A DNA stretch of 64,000 nt, taken from NCBI GenBank assembly GCA_036874045.1, contig JAZBRI010000011.1, positions 12,964,501 through 13,028,500 on the forward strand. The letters run 5' to 3'. A program made the position numbers and the translations under genes. Source of the stretch: Cymodocea nodosa. Its lineage: Eukaryota; Streptophyta; Magnoliopsida; Alismatales; Cymodoceaceae. Shown one piece after another: positions 28,001 through 48,623 of this stretch. Each line of letters opens with the position of its first letter. Position 1 is the first letter of the stretch. Under the pieces are notes generated by a model. It had not been told where the DNA came from. It made no database searches and was given only the letters and a program-made list of their open reading frames with translations.

Positions 28001-31000
28001 AAGGTATCATTTGTTTCCTTTGCAATGACTTAGGTCTAGTTACAATCAAGTTTCATGGTATAATGGTTGACATTTTGCTTATGGTTTTGCTGCTCATCAC
28101 TAATCATACTTTTCAAGACATCATGCCATCATGAGATTCTGCAAGGGCACCATGAGTGTTTGGCTGATTAGGCAATGCTTAGACATAATCATAGTTATCA
28201 AGGTGAGACACCTTGTCACATTGGGCTACTAGGTCAGGCCAAGCAAGATGGTCACCTTGACAAGTCTCCAAGTCATTCAATTCAATGAAGTAAAGTCACT
28301 TGGGCTACAGGTCAGGCCAAGCAAGATTGTCTCCTTGACAAATCTCCAAGTCATTCAATTCAATGAAGTGATCATCTTAGGTTGCCTTGACTTGCTTTAA
28401 TCATCTTATCACTTTAATCACCTTGGTTGTCTTACCAAAATTTGATAGTTTTAATTTTTTTTATCTTTTGTTTTTTTCCTCTTATTTTCTGTATTATTTG
28501 TTATTTTGATTCCTCAATGTCATTTTCTTACTCTTTTTATTCTTCCACTCTTTCTATATCTTGTTGTTCATTACATTTTGATGCTTAGTTCTCAACTCTT
28601 TTCTTTTCATTTGCCTTCATCATCATCTTTGCTTTCACCTTGTCATACAAATACATGAGTTTATGTTCTCTTATTCTGAATATATAGAACGTTATTCTAT
28701 TTTTCTCTCTTTACATTTTCTATTCATAAACATGTAGTAGAAACTACATGTACTACTGAAATCTTCTGTATTTATCGGTAATTTTTAAATATTCAATATT
28801 CTATAATATGATAGAAGGCATATATAAAGTATATTGACAGCAATATCATATGGTTTTATGTATTATAATTTTTATAAAATCTAATTGCATTGTCATCGAG
28901 TTGGATGAATAGTTCATTTGTCACGTTGCACGTATTTTTTTTTAATGATTTATCATTTTAATTCTATTGGATTATCATCTTGCTGTTTGCCTCTTGCCTT
29001 GGACAATTTGAAGGCGATGCCTTGAAATTGTCTTTCACCTTGATTACTTTGAGCGTCATTTTTTCATTCTTAAGGAATACTAGGGTAGGATAAAATTGAG
29101 AAATAACACATTATCAAAACGTGTACAATATAAGTAATACATATTTAGTAAGTTATAAAAGATTGATAAAGTGATGCCCTAAACTCAAAGTCATAATATT
29201 GTCAAAAATAAAGCTAAATCCTATTCTTTATTCAATCTCATCCTCTTCATTAATTCATACAGCTCATCTTTAAAATCAAGGTAATTAGCCTCTATTTCTC
29301 TTGATTATTTATAACTTCAGTAGATCATTCACACTTGCCTATTGCTAGAGAACTTTAGTTGATGAAGCATTCTTGTTAAGGTGTCCACTTAGGCACCTTC
29401 TAGGTTCTGAAGCATGATTTTGTCACATCTTGACGGCTCACCTTACCTTGTCTTATATTTTATTTTATGTATATATTAATGCCTTTCATTGAAAAAAATA
29501 GATATACAATTTTAATTGGAATATCACTACAATATACATAATCAAAATATATGGTCATACATATTTCTTAAACACGCACATTGGTAATATTACACTTTGT
29601 ATTTTAATGTTATCTTAAGCATATTTATATATTTCAATGTTATTTATAGTATTACAGAGAAAATTATACACGATTGTTACCAAATATTTATAGAAATATA
29701 TAATATGTACGGAAAAATAAATGAATAAATTTATTTATTTATTTTGGCATCTAGGCAAGGCAACTTGGTGCCACAACTTATTGTCCTGCTGCCTTAATAA
29801 GACAGAGTATGGTTGCTAGTTTTGGACAAATAAAGCTAGTGTATTTTGACAATTCCCTTGTCTTGAAAACTATACCCAAGTGAATGATTTTCCATAAACA
29901 AACTTGCAAGTTTCTGATTCTCCCATGATCCATTTGAAACTATGGTAGAGGTTATAAATACTTAAAGGGTCATAATCTTCATTATTTTTTTGTAATATCC
30001 TTTCTTGAAATCTTTTATACAGGCCATTATTATTAAAAAAAAATTATATTTTAATATTGATCCACTTTTACTTTGATTACATCAAAATATGACAAGTAAA
30101 CAAACATTTTACACTAGTGAGCATGCTTAGTTGGAGAAAGTAATCTTACAATATTAAAGGTTTTCAAATCTCTCTTACAATTGATAGTGCAATTTAGGCC
30201 AAAGATGTAGATGTCTTTTAGTAGGGATGCCCTCAGATATTGATGAATATCTATTTTCTGACAGATGTTATCTAACAATGATATAGACAGGATTTAAAAA
30301 TTTTAGCGGATATAGATATAAATAGTTTATACAAAAATATGGATATCCATATATACACATACATTTTATTTATAAATAAGCACATTACCGAAGTTATATA
30401 ACTCTATTAGTTAATTATATATACATAACTATTTTAAGATAATTTTAGGCAGGTCAGTGCAGAGACCGTTTGTTAAGGCTGGCAATGGTAAAAGGAGAAG
30501 CAGCCTGCTTGGCCAGTGTCTACAAGTGAGGAAAATTTGCTCTGGTAGGGCCCTGCAGACCAGGCCTGATGGATATTCAGTGAGGTATCATGTGAAGGAA
30601 GAATGATTGTGAATTAATTCACTAACAGGGTATTACAGATATATATATAGGATTTAGATACAAAAATGGATATTCATTTACCATATTACAATAATGATCC
30701 TAATAATACATAATAACTCTAATGTGTAGGTTTGATAAAGCAAGTTCTTATAGAACTACCTCTAGGATCTGATTTTCATGGGGGATATTAAAGTATGTTT
30801 GTTCAAGAATGCAATTTACAGGCTTAGGCAAAGTTCATGGGTGTGGTTTGAGAAATTCAGCAAAGTAATGGATGATGGTGATTTTTAATGATGTGAGGTG
30901 GACCATTTATTTTTGTACATGAAGAAAACAAACGATGGCTGTGTAATTCTTGTAGTCTATGAAACAAGAAGAAACAAAATGTTGCATCCAAGTTTAATGT

Positions 31001-34000
31001 TCAGTCTGAGTATTGTTCTATCGCTCAAACTGGTTATAAGATGAGTGATTTAGATTTCTTCTACATAAGCTTGGGGTTATTTGATTCTTATGGCTATGCA
31101 TTGTGATAATCAAGTCACGATCTTACATTTTATGAGCACACCGAGCACATTAAAATGTGTTGCCATTTTGTTTGTAACATGGTGATGAAAGATGTGATCT
31201 CTATACCTTGTACCAAGTCTTTAGAGTAACTTGTGGATATTTTTATTAAAGTTTGAATGTTGGGTATTTGAAATTCTTGTTAGAGTCATATATTAGATGG
31301 TTTATTATTAGAGTCCAATCGTTAGATTAATGGATATCCATTTATGCTTGGGTATTTGTTACTCATTATGTGTGTGTAAACCTCAGGTAATTAATAGCAC
31401 AAATTTTCTCTTCCTCTCCACAATATATATTCATACTATCAAAAAACCTTAAAATACTAGCTATTACATTATCATAGATATGTATTGGCCAAAGGAACAT
31501 GTTTGTCAATTTATAAGAGTCATTTTGTGTATTTTTAATATTCATGACTTCATTGCATGATTCACACTTCTATTGATAAAAATATAGTTATTGTCATTTG
31601 TATTTAGTCTAGTGAGAAGCAAACTGTTTACTACCATCATTTTACATTTTTCTTCTATGTAATGAAATCATCTCTTGCTTTGCTGAAAATTCTCCAGATG
31701 TAAATTTGAGTTCTGCCCATCAAAGTTTACCCATAGATACAAGAACTGAAGCTGAGATTTGGAGATCAGATATGGCCACTCAAGAAGTCCCTTTTCACCG
31801 CTTTCTCTTTGACACCAATTTTGTCACTGTTAATGCTCATGGAAAGGTTTTAATCAATTGTATTCCTGCTCTACCTTTGGAAAGGGATTCTGATTCAAAA
31901 ATTCCTTTGGAGTTTAATAACATAGAGATCCAAAATAAAGCTACAGCTACATGTTCATATAGGACATCAGATGTACGTTGCAATCAACAAGGAGATATTG
32001 CTAAGGATGCCTTGGAGTTGAATGATTATTCTGAGTCAAAACTTCTGGGCATTAAAGGTAAATATTTCTTTCAACCGTCTCATCACGGACAGCAGTTCCA
32101 GGTAGAATCGGAGAAGGAAAAGAGAATGATTCAAACACCAGTTAATAAAGTGAAGTTGTTTACACCAGAAGATAAGTCTGCTATCATTCCTGCCACTAAT
32201 TTGATAAGTCATATGGATTTGAGCCCACGAATTACTCAATACATTGAAGATGGTGTTGTTCCAGAATCTCCTGCGGTTAAACTTTGTCAGAGTCCTCCTA
32301 ATTCCAAGTGTTCAGCCTCTTCTAGTTTCAGCTATGACTTTGATAATCATGAACCAGTCAGATTATGTCCTTCGGTGTATAATGGTAAAGATTTGGTCAA
32401 TGAAACACCATCAAAACCATCAAATTCTCAGAGAAATAGTTTTCCATCATGTGGTCAAGATCATGTTCTTCATGACACTGAACTTTTATGCACTAGTTCA
32501 GTAGAAGTACAAGGTGCTTATCAGAAGAGAATTAGTATGCCCAAGCACTTCATTGATTGCATGAGTGACGATTGGTATCAGAACTCTGGAGAAGCTAATA
32601 AGTCTGTTGGGCAGCTACCTAGGCATAAATGCTTACGAAAAGTGAGCGATGTTAAAAATTTTCCCCGTATGAGTAACAAAAAAACTGCTGGTATGGCTCA
32701 GACCTCAGGCTTCCTTACAAGAGCAAAAAGTGGCTTCCATAGTAGGAGAGGTAAAGCTTTTTAGCGTAGTGCAATTTTTCCTTATCAACTATAGCTGGAT
32801 CCAAGTAAGCATACAGGTTTTTTGATGGATTGAAATTCCCATTGCAGCTTTTTTGAAACAAAACATATAATGTTGTTGCATGCTCAGATCCGGGATTTTT
32901 TTATGCAGGTGACAAAATCTCCACAAAATATTTCTTTGAAGAGGAAGCTGAGTAAGCACCTGTATTACAATATTGATGCGTTCATATATTTGTTTCTCAC
33001 TGCAATAATGAACCACTGAAGCTGAATTTTTATGTTCCAAGTTTACCTTTCGTTGAGCATGTTCCAAAGTTCACAGTATACTGGCAAATACCTGTCGGTA
33101 TACTGCTTTTGCTTTCGGTCATACCTTGAGTGACCTTTTTTCGTTTACCTCTGCTATTTCTATTCAGGGTATCTGGAGATGCAGAAGCATCAGATGATGA
33201 CGAAGATGAAAAAGATGCATTTGATTTTGATGATAGTTTCATTGACGATAGACTGGACCTTTCTCAAGAAAATACTCAGGCAGAAAATAGTGGTGATATG
33301 ATGGCATTTTACAGGTCAGAGAAGAATGTCCTTTTTTATCTTTTATTACCTGTAAAATCTGGCATTGTAGGTTTTATGAATTTTAGAAATTTTCTGTTTC
33401 TATTTCAAACATATGCCACTGAATCAAAATAGTATCATTTTAAGTGCCATCCTCTGATCTAGTGTGTGTTTACCATTTGAGTGTTGAATTCACAGAGGTG
33501 CCAATCCATTTTAAATAAAATTGCAATTTTAAACATCGAATCCCTTTCCATCAAGAGGTTCTTGACATTGGGAAGTCGAGAAAAAACAAAGCTTTTTGAA
33601 CTTAAATATTTACAGTTTACGTAGTTTTAGAGAAATATGATAGTAGAAATTGCATATCATTCTTTGGCCTCTTCTTGTAGTTGTCTTTTCATTAATGACC
33701 TTGGAAATCTTCTACACCTGTCCTTTGGACTAATGACACAACTTAAGTGTCATCATCATTTCTTGAAAAAGAGATCGAATGATGTGTTGTTGAAATATTT
33801 TCAGGCGTTCATTGCTGACACAATCTCCCTTGCAAACTCCACCAGCTTATCGGAATTCTTGTAGCCTTGAATCAGTGTCTGTAAATAATCCTGAAACTGC
33901 AGTTTGTCACTCAGAAGAGAGTAGTAAATATCTGCAAGTTCCTGGAAGTCACATGAAATGTGCTGATGATCGAGGTTTTACAAATCACCGGGCTGTAACT

Positions 34001-34309
34001 GTTACACATCCTTCGGCTTCAACAAGTGAAACAAGTAATGTTCAAAGAGATTCAAGCACGTTGGGGGGCAGGAAAAGAAAACTGACCTATGTTGATTCAA
34101 ATGTTTCATCTGGCAAGAGTTCAGTTGATTTACTTCAATTAGATCATAGTAAAGTTCCTCATGTCCAACCTGGGGATGACCTTAATTCTGCTATCATTTG
34201 TGATGATGATTTCTACAAGGATCTTGACCTTGATGCTTTGGAAGCTGAAGCTACTGAGCTTTTGCGATGTAAGTCACTGGCAGATAGAAAAGAACCAGAG
34301 GTGCACTAA
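1088..34309 (+). CDS. FANCM: FANCM DEAH helicase/translocase, 3' 19 exons (5' end outside window)
   Basis: Plant FANCM, a DNA translocase that remodels D-loops and branched DNA with MHF1/MHF2 and limits class II meiotic crossovers. Exons by splice sites and frame: 1088-1170, 1252-1366, 1483-1574, 1841-1895, 1963-2084, 2173-2286, 8074-8243, 11132-11259, 13677-13737, 17336-17406, 20696-20745, 27012-27177, 27325-27443, 27526-27861, 27937-28003, 31698-32750, 32909-32951, 33168-33314, 33805-34309. They join in one open frame of 1164 codons plus stop. Visible motifs: Ia ([10 protein letters not shown]), DEAH at 1521-1532, TAT at 1876-1887, and motif [11 protein letters not shown] at 27135-27161. 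The acidic segment [11 protein letters not shown] (exon 18) resembles other plant FANCMs. Walker A lies left of the window. No C-terminal ERCC4 nuclease-like domain is seen, as in Arabidopsis. Seven introns exceed 2 kb. Identity rests on remembered Arabidopsis sequence; confidence is high. Confidence 0.93.
2381..2562 (+). pseudogene. Decayed duplicate of FANCM exon 6 and its downstream intron
   Basis: The segment repeats 2201-2349 (most of exon 6 plus the start of the following intron) with many substitutions. It shares the opening TTGATGGGCTACT, the block around TTACAACT, and the ending around ATTTGTTTTAG. A second short match links 2351-2381 with about 2476-2512. The copy lacks an acceptor AG at its left side and has a one-base deletion relative to the exon, so it should not be spliced as coding sequence. 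Confidence 0.75.
2828..2960 (+). repeat. 5' LTR of the copia element
   Basis: It begins TGTTAGAG, contains GATAAATGGATATCCATG, and ends TTTCTCAAGA directly before the primer-binding site. If the AAGGA target duplication is right, the LTR ends in GA rather than the usual CA; a CA pair lies three bases further in (2956-2957). Confidence 0.8.
3873..4300 (+). pseudogene. copia gag remnant
   Basis: An open stretch at 3873-4136 resembles the copia capsid region (a segment reading [20 protein letters not shown]). A degraded zinc-knuckle-like sequence follows near 4220-4290. Stops separate the pieces. Confidence 0.6.
4782..5200 (+). pseudogene. copia integrase-region remnant
   Basis: Translations contain the pre-integrase signature [11 protein letters not shown] and the following LVHCDIW, matching the HxxxH...C and DxW blocks of copia integrase. 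Stops interrupt the frame at several points. Confidence 0.65.
5550..6970 (+). pseudogene. copia reverse transcriptase and RNase H remnant
   Basis: Recognisable RT blocks include the EQP...LLNKVIYSL segment near 5830-5910 and VYADDM near 6025-6045, the latter being the YxDD active-site motif. RNase H sequence (CDNQATIYI, then [10 protein letters not shown]) lies at 6740-6840. Frameshifts and stops are frequent. Confidence 0.75.
6987..7120 (+). repeat. 3' LTR of the copia element
   Basis: It matches the LTR at 2828-2960 over its whole length, with differences concentrated around 7016-7022 and 7052-7068. It follows the purine-rich tract at about 6978-6986. Confidence 0.8.
7121..8073 (+). other. 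FANCM intron remainder
   Basis: AT-rich intron sequence between the copia element and exon 7. No coding block or structured repeat was recognised. Confidence 0.5.
9341..9720. repeat. AT-rich low-complexity block
   Basis: About 380 bases are almost pure A and T, built from repeated ATAATATA-like words with scattered AACATAACA. No gene is visible in it. Confidence 0.7.
10206..10328 (+). repeat. 61-bp tandem repeat, two copies
   Basis: GGGGGCAACCTTTG starts at 10206 and again at 10267. Each copy then runs through a similar AAATGAGAAGAAT and TTTGTGAAAT segment. Confidence 0.75.
11260..12160 (+). other. FANCM intron 8, 5' part
   Basis: Intron sequence without a recognised element. A short open stretch at 11593-11784 has cysteines that recall a zinc-finger fragment, but it is too short and isolated to call. 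Confidence 0.4.
12165..12520 (+). mobile_element. copia LTR plus primer-binding site, fragment
   Basis: The sequence up to about 12341 reads like a copia LTR 3' end (polypyrimidine run TTTTCTCTAACA). It is followed by TGGTATCAAGAGCT at 12342-12355, a good match to the plant copia initiator-Met primer-binding site. A short gag-leader-like stretch follows to about 12520 before LINE sequence starts. Confidence 0.6.
12645..13150 (-). pseudogene. LINE reverse transcriptase fragment
   Basis: On the minus strand, 13130-12876 encodes [14 protein letters not shown], the conserved RQGDPLSP block of plant non-LTR reverse transcriptases. After a frameshift, 12853-12650 encodes the downstream thumb-region segment (GANVAEEF and CKVKQL). 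The active-site YADD block between them is destroyed. Antisense to FANCM. Confidence 0.8.
13119..13355. repeat. Imperfect direct repeat near the LINE fragment
   Basis: ATTTATCATCACTGATCC at about 13119 recurs near 13282, followed in each case by a related AACA(T/C)GAGAG and ATTACCCCTTTCC stretch. This marks a small local duplication of about 163 bp. Confidence 0.6.
14480..14975 (-). pseudogene. LINE C-terminal zf-RVT-like fragment
   Basis: The minus strand across 14850-14500 reads [13 protein letters not shown] followed by a cysteine-containing segment, much like the zf-RVT region at the end of plant LINE ORF2. Stops are present. It lies at higher coordinates than the RT fragment at 12645-13150, the wrong order for a single minus-strand LINE. 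Confidence 0.6.
15864..16000. repeat. Long imperfect inverted repeat (foldback)
   Basis: The left arm 15864-15914 and right arm 15951-16000 are reverse complements with only a few mismatches. They share AAACTTGTG at the outer end and TAATCTAATTTCA at the inner end. The loop is 36 bases. It could be a MITE core or a hairpin in the FANCM pre-mRNA. Confidence 0.8.
16001..17335 (+). other. FANCM intron 9, 3' part
   Basis: AT-rich intron DNA with several small palindromes (for example around 16435-16460). No element was recognised. Confidence 0.45.
18005..18197 (+). mobile_element. tRNA-derived SINE with target-site duplication
   Basis: Pol III promoter boxes are visible: a box A-like TAGTTCATCTCAAGTGG at 18012-18028 and box B GGTTTGACTCC at 18060-18070. 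The 3' end is A-rich (TAAATAAAAAAGG). The 14-base flanks 17991-18004 and 18198-18211 differ at one base and look like the target duplication. Length is about 193 bp. It sits in FANCM intron 10, itself within a repeat-like sequence rich in CCATTTATTAAATGG-type palindromes. Confidence 0.85.
19090..19380. repeat. Unclassified repeat with GTCACCTAG/CAAGTGCCTAG words
   Basis: It contains repeated GTGCCTAG, GTCACCTGG and CACTTGC words like the repeats at 28.2-29.8 kb, 41.3-41.9 kb and 55.6 kb. I read these as members or fragments of one non-coding family; class unknown. Confidence 0.4.
19940..20310 (+). pseudogene. Possible retroelement coding fragment
   Basis: A translation near 20000-20045 reads [14 protein letters not shown], which weakly recalls the copia RT block around TAFLHG. 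The rest is not recognised, so this is tentative. Confidence 0.3.
22419..22802 (+). repeat. 192-bp tandem repeat, two copies
   Basis: Copy 1 (22419-22610) and copy 2 (22611-22802) both begin CTAGAATA and end TGATATGGAT, with well conserved centres (AAAACTCTTCTAGTTGTTAA). A partial, more diverged copy precedes them at about 22335-22418. Confidence 0.85.
22803..22925 (+). mobile_element. LTR-like fragment with primer-binding-like end
   Basis: The text TTATGGGCTTAGTCTCACATT, then TCTTCACATAGTATCAAAG, resembles the 3' end of a copia LTR joined to a mutated tRNA-Met primer site. No partner LTR was identified. Confidence 0.4.
23345..24395. mobile_element. Possible non-autonomous element with terminal inverted similarity
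   Basis: GAGTTGTTTGTGCATTATG at about 23352 and the reverse complement of the end near 24360-24392 share GTGTTTGTGCATAAT-type sequence. The interior has polypurine and AT-rich runs and no ORF. Ends and target duplication are uncertain. Confidence 0.35.
25420..26010 (+). mobile_element. copia retrotransposon remnant with 3' LTR-like end
   Basis: Fragments of reverse transcriptase (WFENFNLI, then the region leading to a degraded YVDD-like block near 25640-25670) are followed by an RNase H tail ([10 protein letters not shown] near 25796-25825). An LTR-like sequence starts TGTTAGAGTTTATG at about 25877. Internal deletions have removed most coding DNA. Sense to FANCM. Confidence 0.65.
27178..27324 (+). 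other. U12-type AT-AC intron in FANCM
   Basis: No GT-AG pair keeps the conserved protein across this 147-base gap. Cutting at ATATCCTT (27178-27185) and at AC (27323-27324) joins ...GRV to VILACEGSE, matching plant FANCM. ATATCCTT is the AT-AC U12 donor consensus. TTCTTTAAT at 27307-27315 matches the U12 branch site TTCCTTRAY at 8 of 9 positions, with its branch adenosine about 10 bases before the acceptor, the expected spacing. Confidence 0.9.
28193..29830. mobile_element. Non-coding repeat element with AAGGTGA/CCTAGGC words in FANCM intron 15
   Basis: The block opens with AAGGTGAGACACCTTG and contains two tandem copies of about 80 bp (28221-28299 and 28300-28378; shared GTCAGGCCAAGCAAGAT). 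Further CACCTTG and TTAGGCACCT words follow near 28980-29040 and 29380-29400, and it closes near GGCATCTAGGCAAGGCAACTTGG at 29745-29770. No coding sequence. Class unknown. Confidence 0.5.
30720..31430 (+). mobile_element. copia remnant: RT/RNase H plus 3' LTR
   Basis: Degraded copia RT (WFEKFSK near 30845-30865), then RNase H text (CDNQ near 31110 and [11 protein letters not shown] near 31145-31180), followed by an LTR-like sequence from about 31279 beginning TGTTAGAG and containing GGATATCCATTTATGC. The LTR resembles that of the element at 2828-7120. Sense to FANCM. Confidence 0.7.
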
Positions 34310-35943
34310 ACAAGTTGTTCACCTTCATTTGATCTAGGAATTTGAACGATGCATACAACCCTCAACTCCCCAGAAGCAGGTGTTCACTCATGTATGACAA
34401 GTCTGCTTCGGCCATTAAACAAGGGACGGAGTTAAAAGCAATCTTGAAAGCATGACATTTTCTCAGGGTATTTACTGAGTTGACGTATTGGAGTTTTTTG
34501 CTTACTTGACTTTCCTAAAGAGGAACGCTCTTGTTTCTTGATAACAATGGATGAACAAGCAAGTGTATATTGATGTCTATCTTGTAAATAACTATTTTTT
34601 TGTAGTTTATATGGTAATGCCAGCGAAATGTAAATTCCATTTCTTGGTGAGTTATGAAAATATAATGTAGTTAAAGAATTGTGAGTCTCACGATATGTAT
34701 GTCATTATTTATTCAAGATGTTTATTTTTTAATGTATTCGTTCTCTCTTTTAAAGATAGAATCAAGGGAGAAAGATGTTAGATGAATTAAAAAAGTCGTT
34801 TAATTTTTATATTTGAAAATAGGAAGACATAGAATTGTAGTATTTAATTAACAAGTTATATACTATGAATTTTGGTAGAGTAAATGAGCAATAATTAAGA
34901 TAATTAAAATTGCAGCATCCAAACCAAGCTGCCAACCCATCCGAGGTTTTGAGCTAGAGTAATACAACCGTCTTAGTTTTAGCTAGACATTTGCAATGAT
35001 AAATTTTTTGGGTTAAATTGTAGGTACGCTCAATTATATATTATCAAGATATGCACAGTATATGGGATGGGGCAATAAAAATTATGTGAATTAGTACCAT
35101 TATAACTATTGTTTATGATCTTGTTCGAATGCTCATATAGATTATAAGTACAAGCATAATTTGATAATTAAACGAAAGTTTGATTATCTCTCACAATCAC
35201 CATGCATAGACGACCAGATTATAGTCATAAACTAACATATTAAAAGAGTTGCATAATCTCATAATCGACACCCTATAATGTAAATCAAACGAGACCTTAA
35301 TATAAGTTTATTTAAAGGTACATCAAGAAACTTTGGAAATACAATTCACAAAACTCTCCCTTCTGTTGCGAACGTGCAGATAGATTAGTTTCCTTAAATA
35401 ATCATTTATGAACGCTATTTTACAAAAATGTGGTGATGTATCCTAACAATGTTGTGCTACTTCGGAGTGATGGAATACACCCATGAAATGAAAAGGATGG
35501 CACTAACGTAAAACACAATTGATCATTTAATTTTTAAATCAACTAACAATGTTGTAATTCAGAATTAACAGATTACACAACTAGCTACACTTGGGCTTTA
35601 CATTCAACAGGGGGGACTAATATGAAGAACATCTAGATGCATTTACATAGCAAAACCATCTGATTCAATGCGCTAAGCTGATATATTGTAATAAAATGTA
35701 GATCTTTTGCTGTCATTGTTTCGGTGGGCAGAAAACCAACAATGTGTTGGAAAGGCGTCATTGATGGAGATCGGTAGTCAGAACTGTACCTTGCCCATTG
35801 CATTCAAACCACTGATGGATACAGTGGCACTGTTAAGTGCTGCGCTCTCGTTCAAGGATTATTAGGGCACAATATTAAAGAGAGATCCGCAAGCAATCAA
35901 TCATGAACACAAGGCAACTTTTGTCAGTAGAATGTTTCTGCTT
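34310..35943. other. Convergent intergenic region between FANCM and RECQ4
   Basis: It must hold both 3' UTRs and both polyadenylation regions. The sequence is AT-rich with no coding block, repeat or RNA gene that I recognise. The stop codons are 1634 bases apart. Confidence 0.7.
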
Positions 35944-46479
<10,536 letters not shown>

Positions 46480-46710
46480 TCAAAAGGCTCCTCCACACCC
46501 TAAAAGACGGAAGGGCGTTCGGTCCCAGTAGGGAACGGCTTCGGAGCCTATCGTCGTGAGGGCGAACGAGGCGGTGGAACGGAAGGAGTGGGAGAAGGTC
46601 TACGGGGGCGGCGCGGGGGTTTCAGGGTGGGAGGGGAGGGTATCGCATGTGGTTCGAAACCCCATTCCTTCCGCGACGGACAGGCGGTGGTGGTCTGCCG
46701 AAAGCGGGCG

Positions 46711-46718
46711 GGCGGGAA
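46711..46718 (-). promoter_or_regulatory. E2F-type site upstream of RECQ4
   Basis: Read on the minus strand the bases are TTCCCGCC, a match to the E2F core TTSSCGSS, about 235 bases upstream of the proposed start. It sits in a GC-rich island (46540-46715) in otherwise AT-rich DNA. E2F control would fit a DNA repair gene; function is inferred. Confidence 0.45.
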
Positions 46719-47520
46719 TTATGAAAAAAATTTGGAGTTTGATATTTCTTTTTTCCGGAATCGAGCGGACGAAAATAAGAGAATTTATGAAAAATAAAAT
46801 TCTTTGGACGTTATTTTTATATTTAAAAGAAATCTAAAATCTGTGTTATCGATATATTAATTTATCTCTAAAATCAATATATTATTTATAAAAATATGAG
46901 AGAAAAAGAGATATGCACGTTTTTTTTGTCGCATCTTAACTTCTTCACACCCCATTCTCAAAATAGTTACAATCAAATTACATCATTTCTATATCTACAA
47001 TTTTCCTTTTGTATCGTTTAACTAACTCATATATATTGAAATAATGAACTTTTTTTTTAAAAAAAAAGTGATATTTTCATTTTATCCTTACGAATATTCA
47101 TTCATTCCTTAAAACCACTTTCTAGGAAGCACAGTTCACCGTCTCCAGTGAATGTTTCCTTTCTTGATCATCACTGTATTCTCTTGACCTTGTGCCATCT
47201 TCCATGTTTCTCTTGAATTCTTTCCGTCTTGGTTTCTGATACATCAGCTTTGAATAACCTTTACAGCAATATTATATTTAAGTGGTTTGTCTTGTAACAT
47301 ATCTTAAATCTGTTATAATATTACGTTATATCATTAATTAGTTTACTGATGCGAAACATTTCGACACGTGTATATATCGTGATGTCAATATCTTTAATTT
47401 AATTGGTTGGTCAAGGCTTTTCAAAATTTCTTTTCTTTTTTCTCACTTTCCACCTACATTCCTTCTAGAAGGCCATTCCTTCTATTGGTTGGTTGAATTG
47501 AACGTCGGTATCATTTGTTT
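46719..47520. other. Intergenic DNA upstream of RECQ4
   Basis: AT-rich sequence next to the RECQ4 GC island. No gene or repeat recognised. Confidence 0.5.
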
Positions 47521-48230
47521 ATGGTACCTAAAAAGTTCAAAATAAAAAAAAATTAAAAATTAAAATGTCAAAAAGTAAAATTTCAAAGTATTTACGTTGT
47601 AAATGAAAAATTATATAGTTTTTAAAATGTTAATATTTATATATAAAAAATAATATTTTTATATAATAAATATATATATTATTAATTAAATAAAATAAAA
47701 TATTACAATTTAATATTATAAAATAATTATTTTTATTATTAATAAAAAATAATTAAAAATATCAATAATATATACTTTAATTATATTAACAATAATAAAA
47801 TAATATATTATATTAATATACTTTAATTATATTAAAGTATGTACAAAGTAATTTTAATTAAAACAATAATATATTATACAAAGTAATAATTACAATAATA
47901 TAATACTTTAATTAAATAAAAATATTATATTATATTAATATGTTATACTTTAACTATATTAACAATATATATATTTTAATTATAATTAATTAAACATAGA
48001 TAATTTTTATACTACTTTCTCAATTTTCAAATAGAAGAAGTTAAATTTAAAATCTTTAACCTTTTACACATAAGAAAGTTAAGAATAAATTCTTAATTTT
48101 TTTATATAACATAAATCTCAAAAAATTAAGAAATTTTTTCTAGTAAACTTATTATTAAAATAAAAAATAATGCTTTTAAGATTTATAATTTAAAATTTAT
48201 ATAATAATAAATAAAAAAAATCTACCAGAT
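47521..48230. repeat. AT-rich intergenic block
   Basis: About 700 bases consist almost wholly of A and T, with recurrent words such as TATATTAA, AATAATATAT and TTTAATTATATTAA. No open reading frame of note. Confidence 0.75.
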
Positions 48231-48535
48231 TAGAAAACCCGAAACGTTCACATATTTTCTAGTAATCAACGGAGGAAATCAAAGCTGCATGGACGGCGGC
48301 GCGGGTGCGTCAATGTGTCGCCGCTTCTCGATCGACTGGAGTAAGAAGGAGCGTTACGGTCGGATCTGATGGGTGTTGCTGTCGATCGACGTCACGGGTT
48401 GGGTAGGTTAATTTGAATTTTATGGGAAAGGAAGGGGTTCGAGGTTGGTGGGTCGTCGGAAGCTTCCGCCGGCCCTCTCGCCTTTTCGTCAATCGGATGT
48501 GACTTTCGTGTTCTCGATGCCGTGGAAAGCTACTT

Positions 48536-48536
<1 letters not shown>

Positions 48537-48622
<86 letters not shown>
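48537..48622. repeat. (GA)n microsatellite, about 43 units
   Basis: An uninterrupted AG run of 86 bases at the edge of a short GC-rich stretch (48280-48530). The long Arg-Glu frame across it is only a product of the repeat. GA runs like this are common in plant promoters and 5' UTRs, but no gene start was found next to it. Confidence 0.95.
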
Positions 48623-48623
<1 letters not shown>

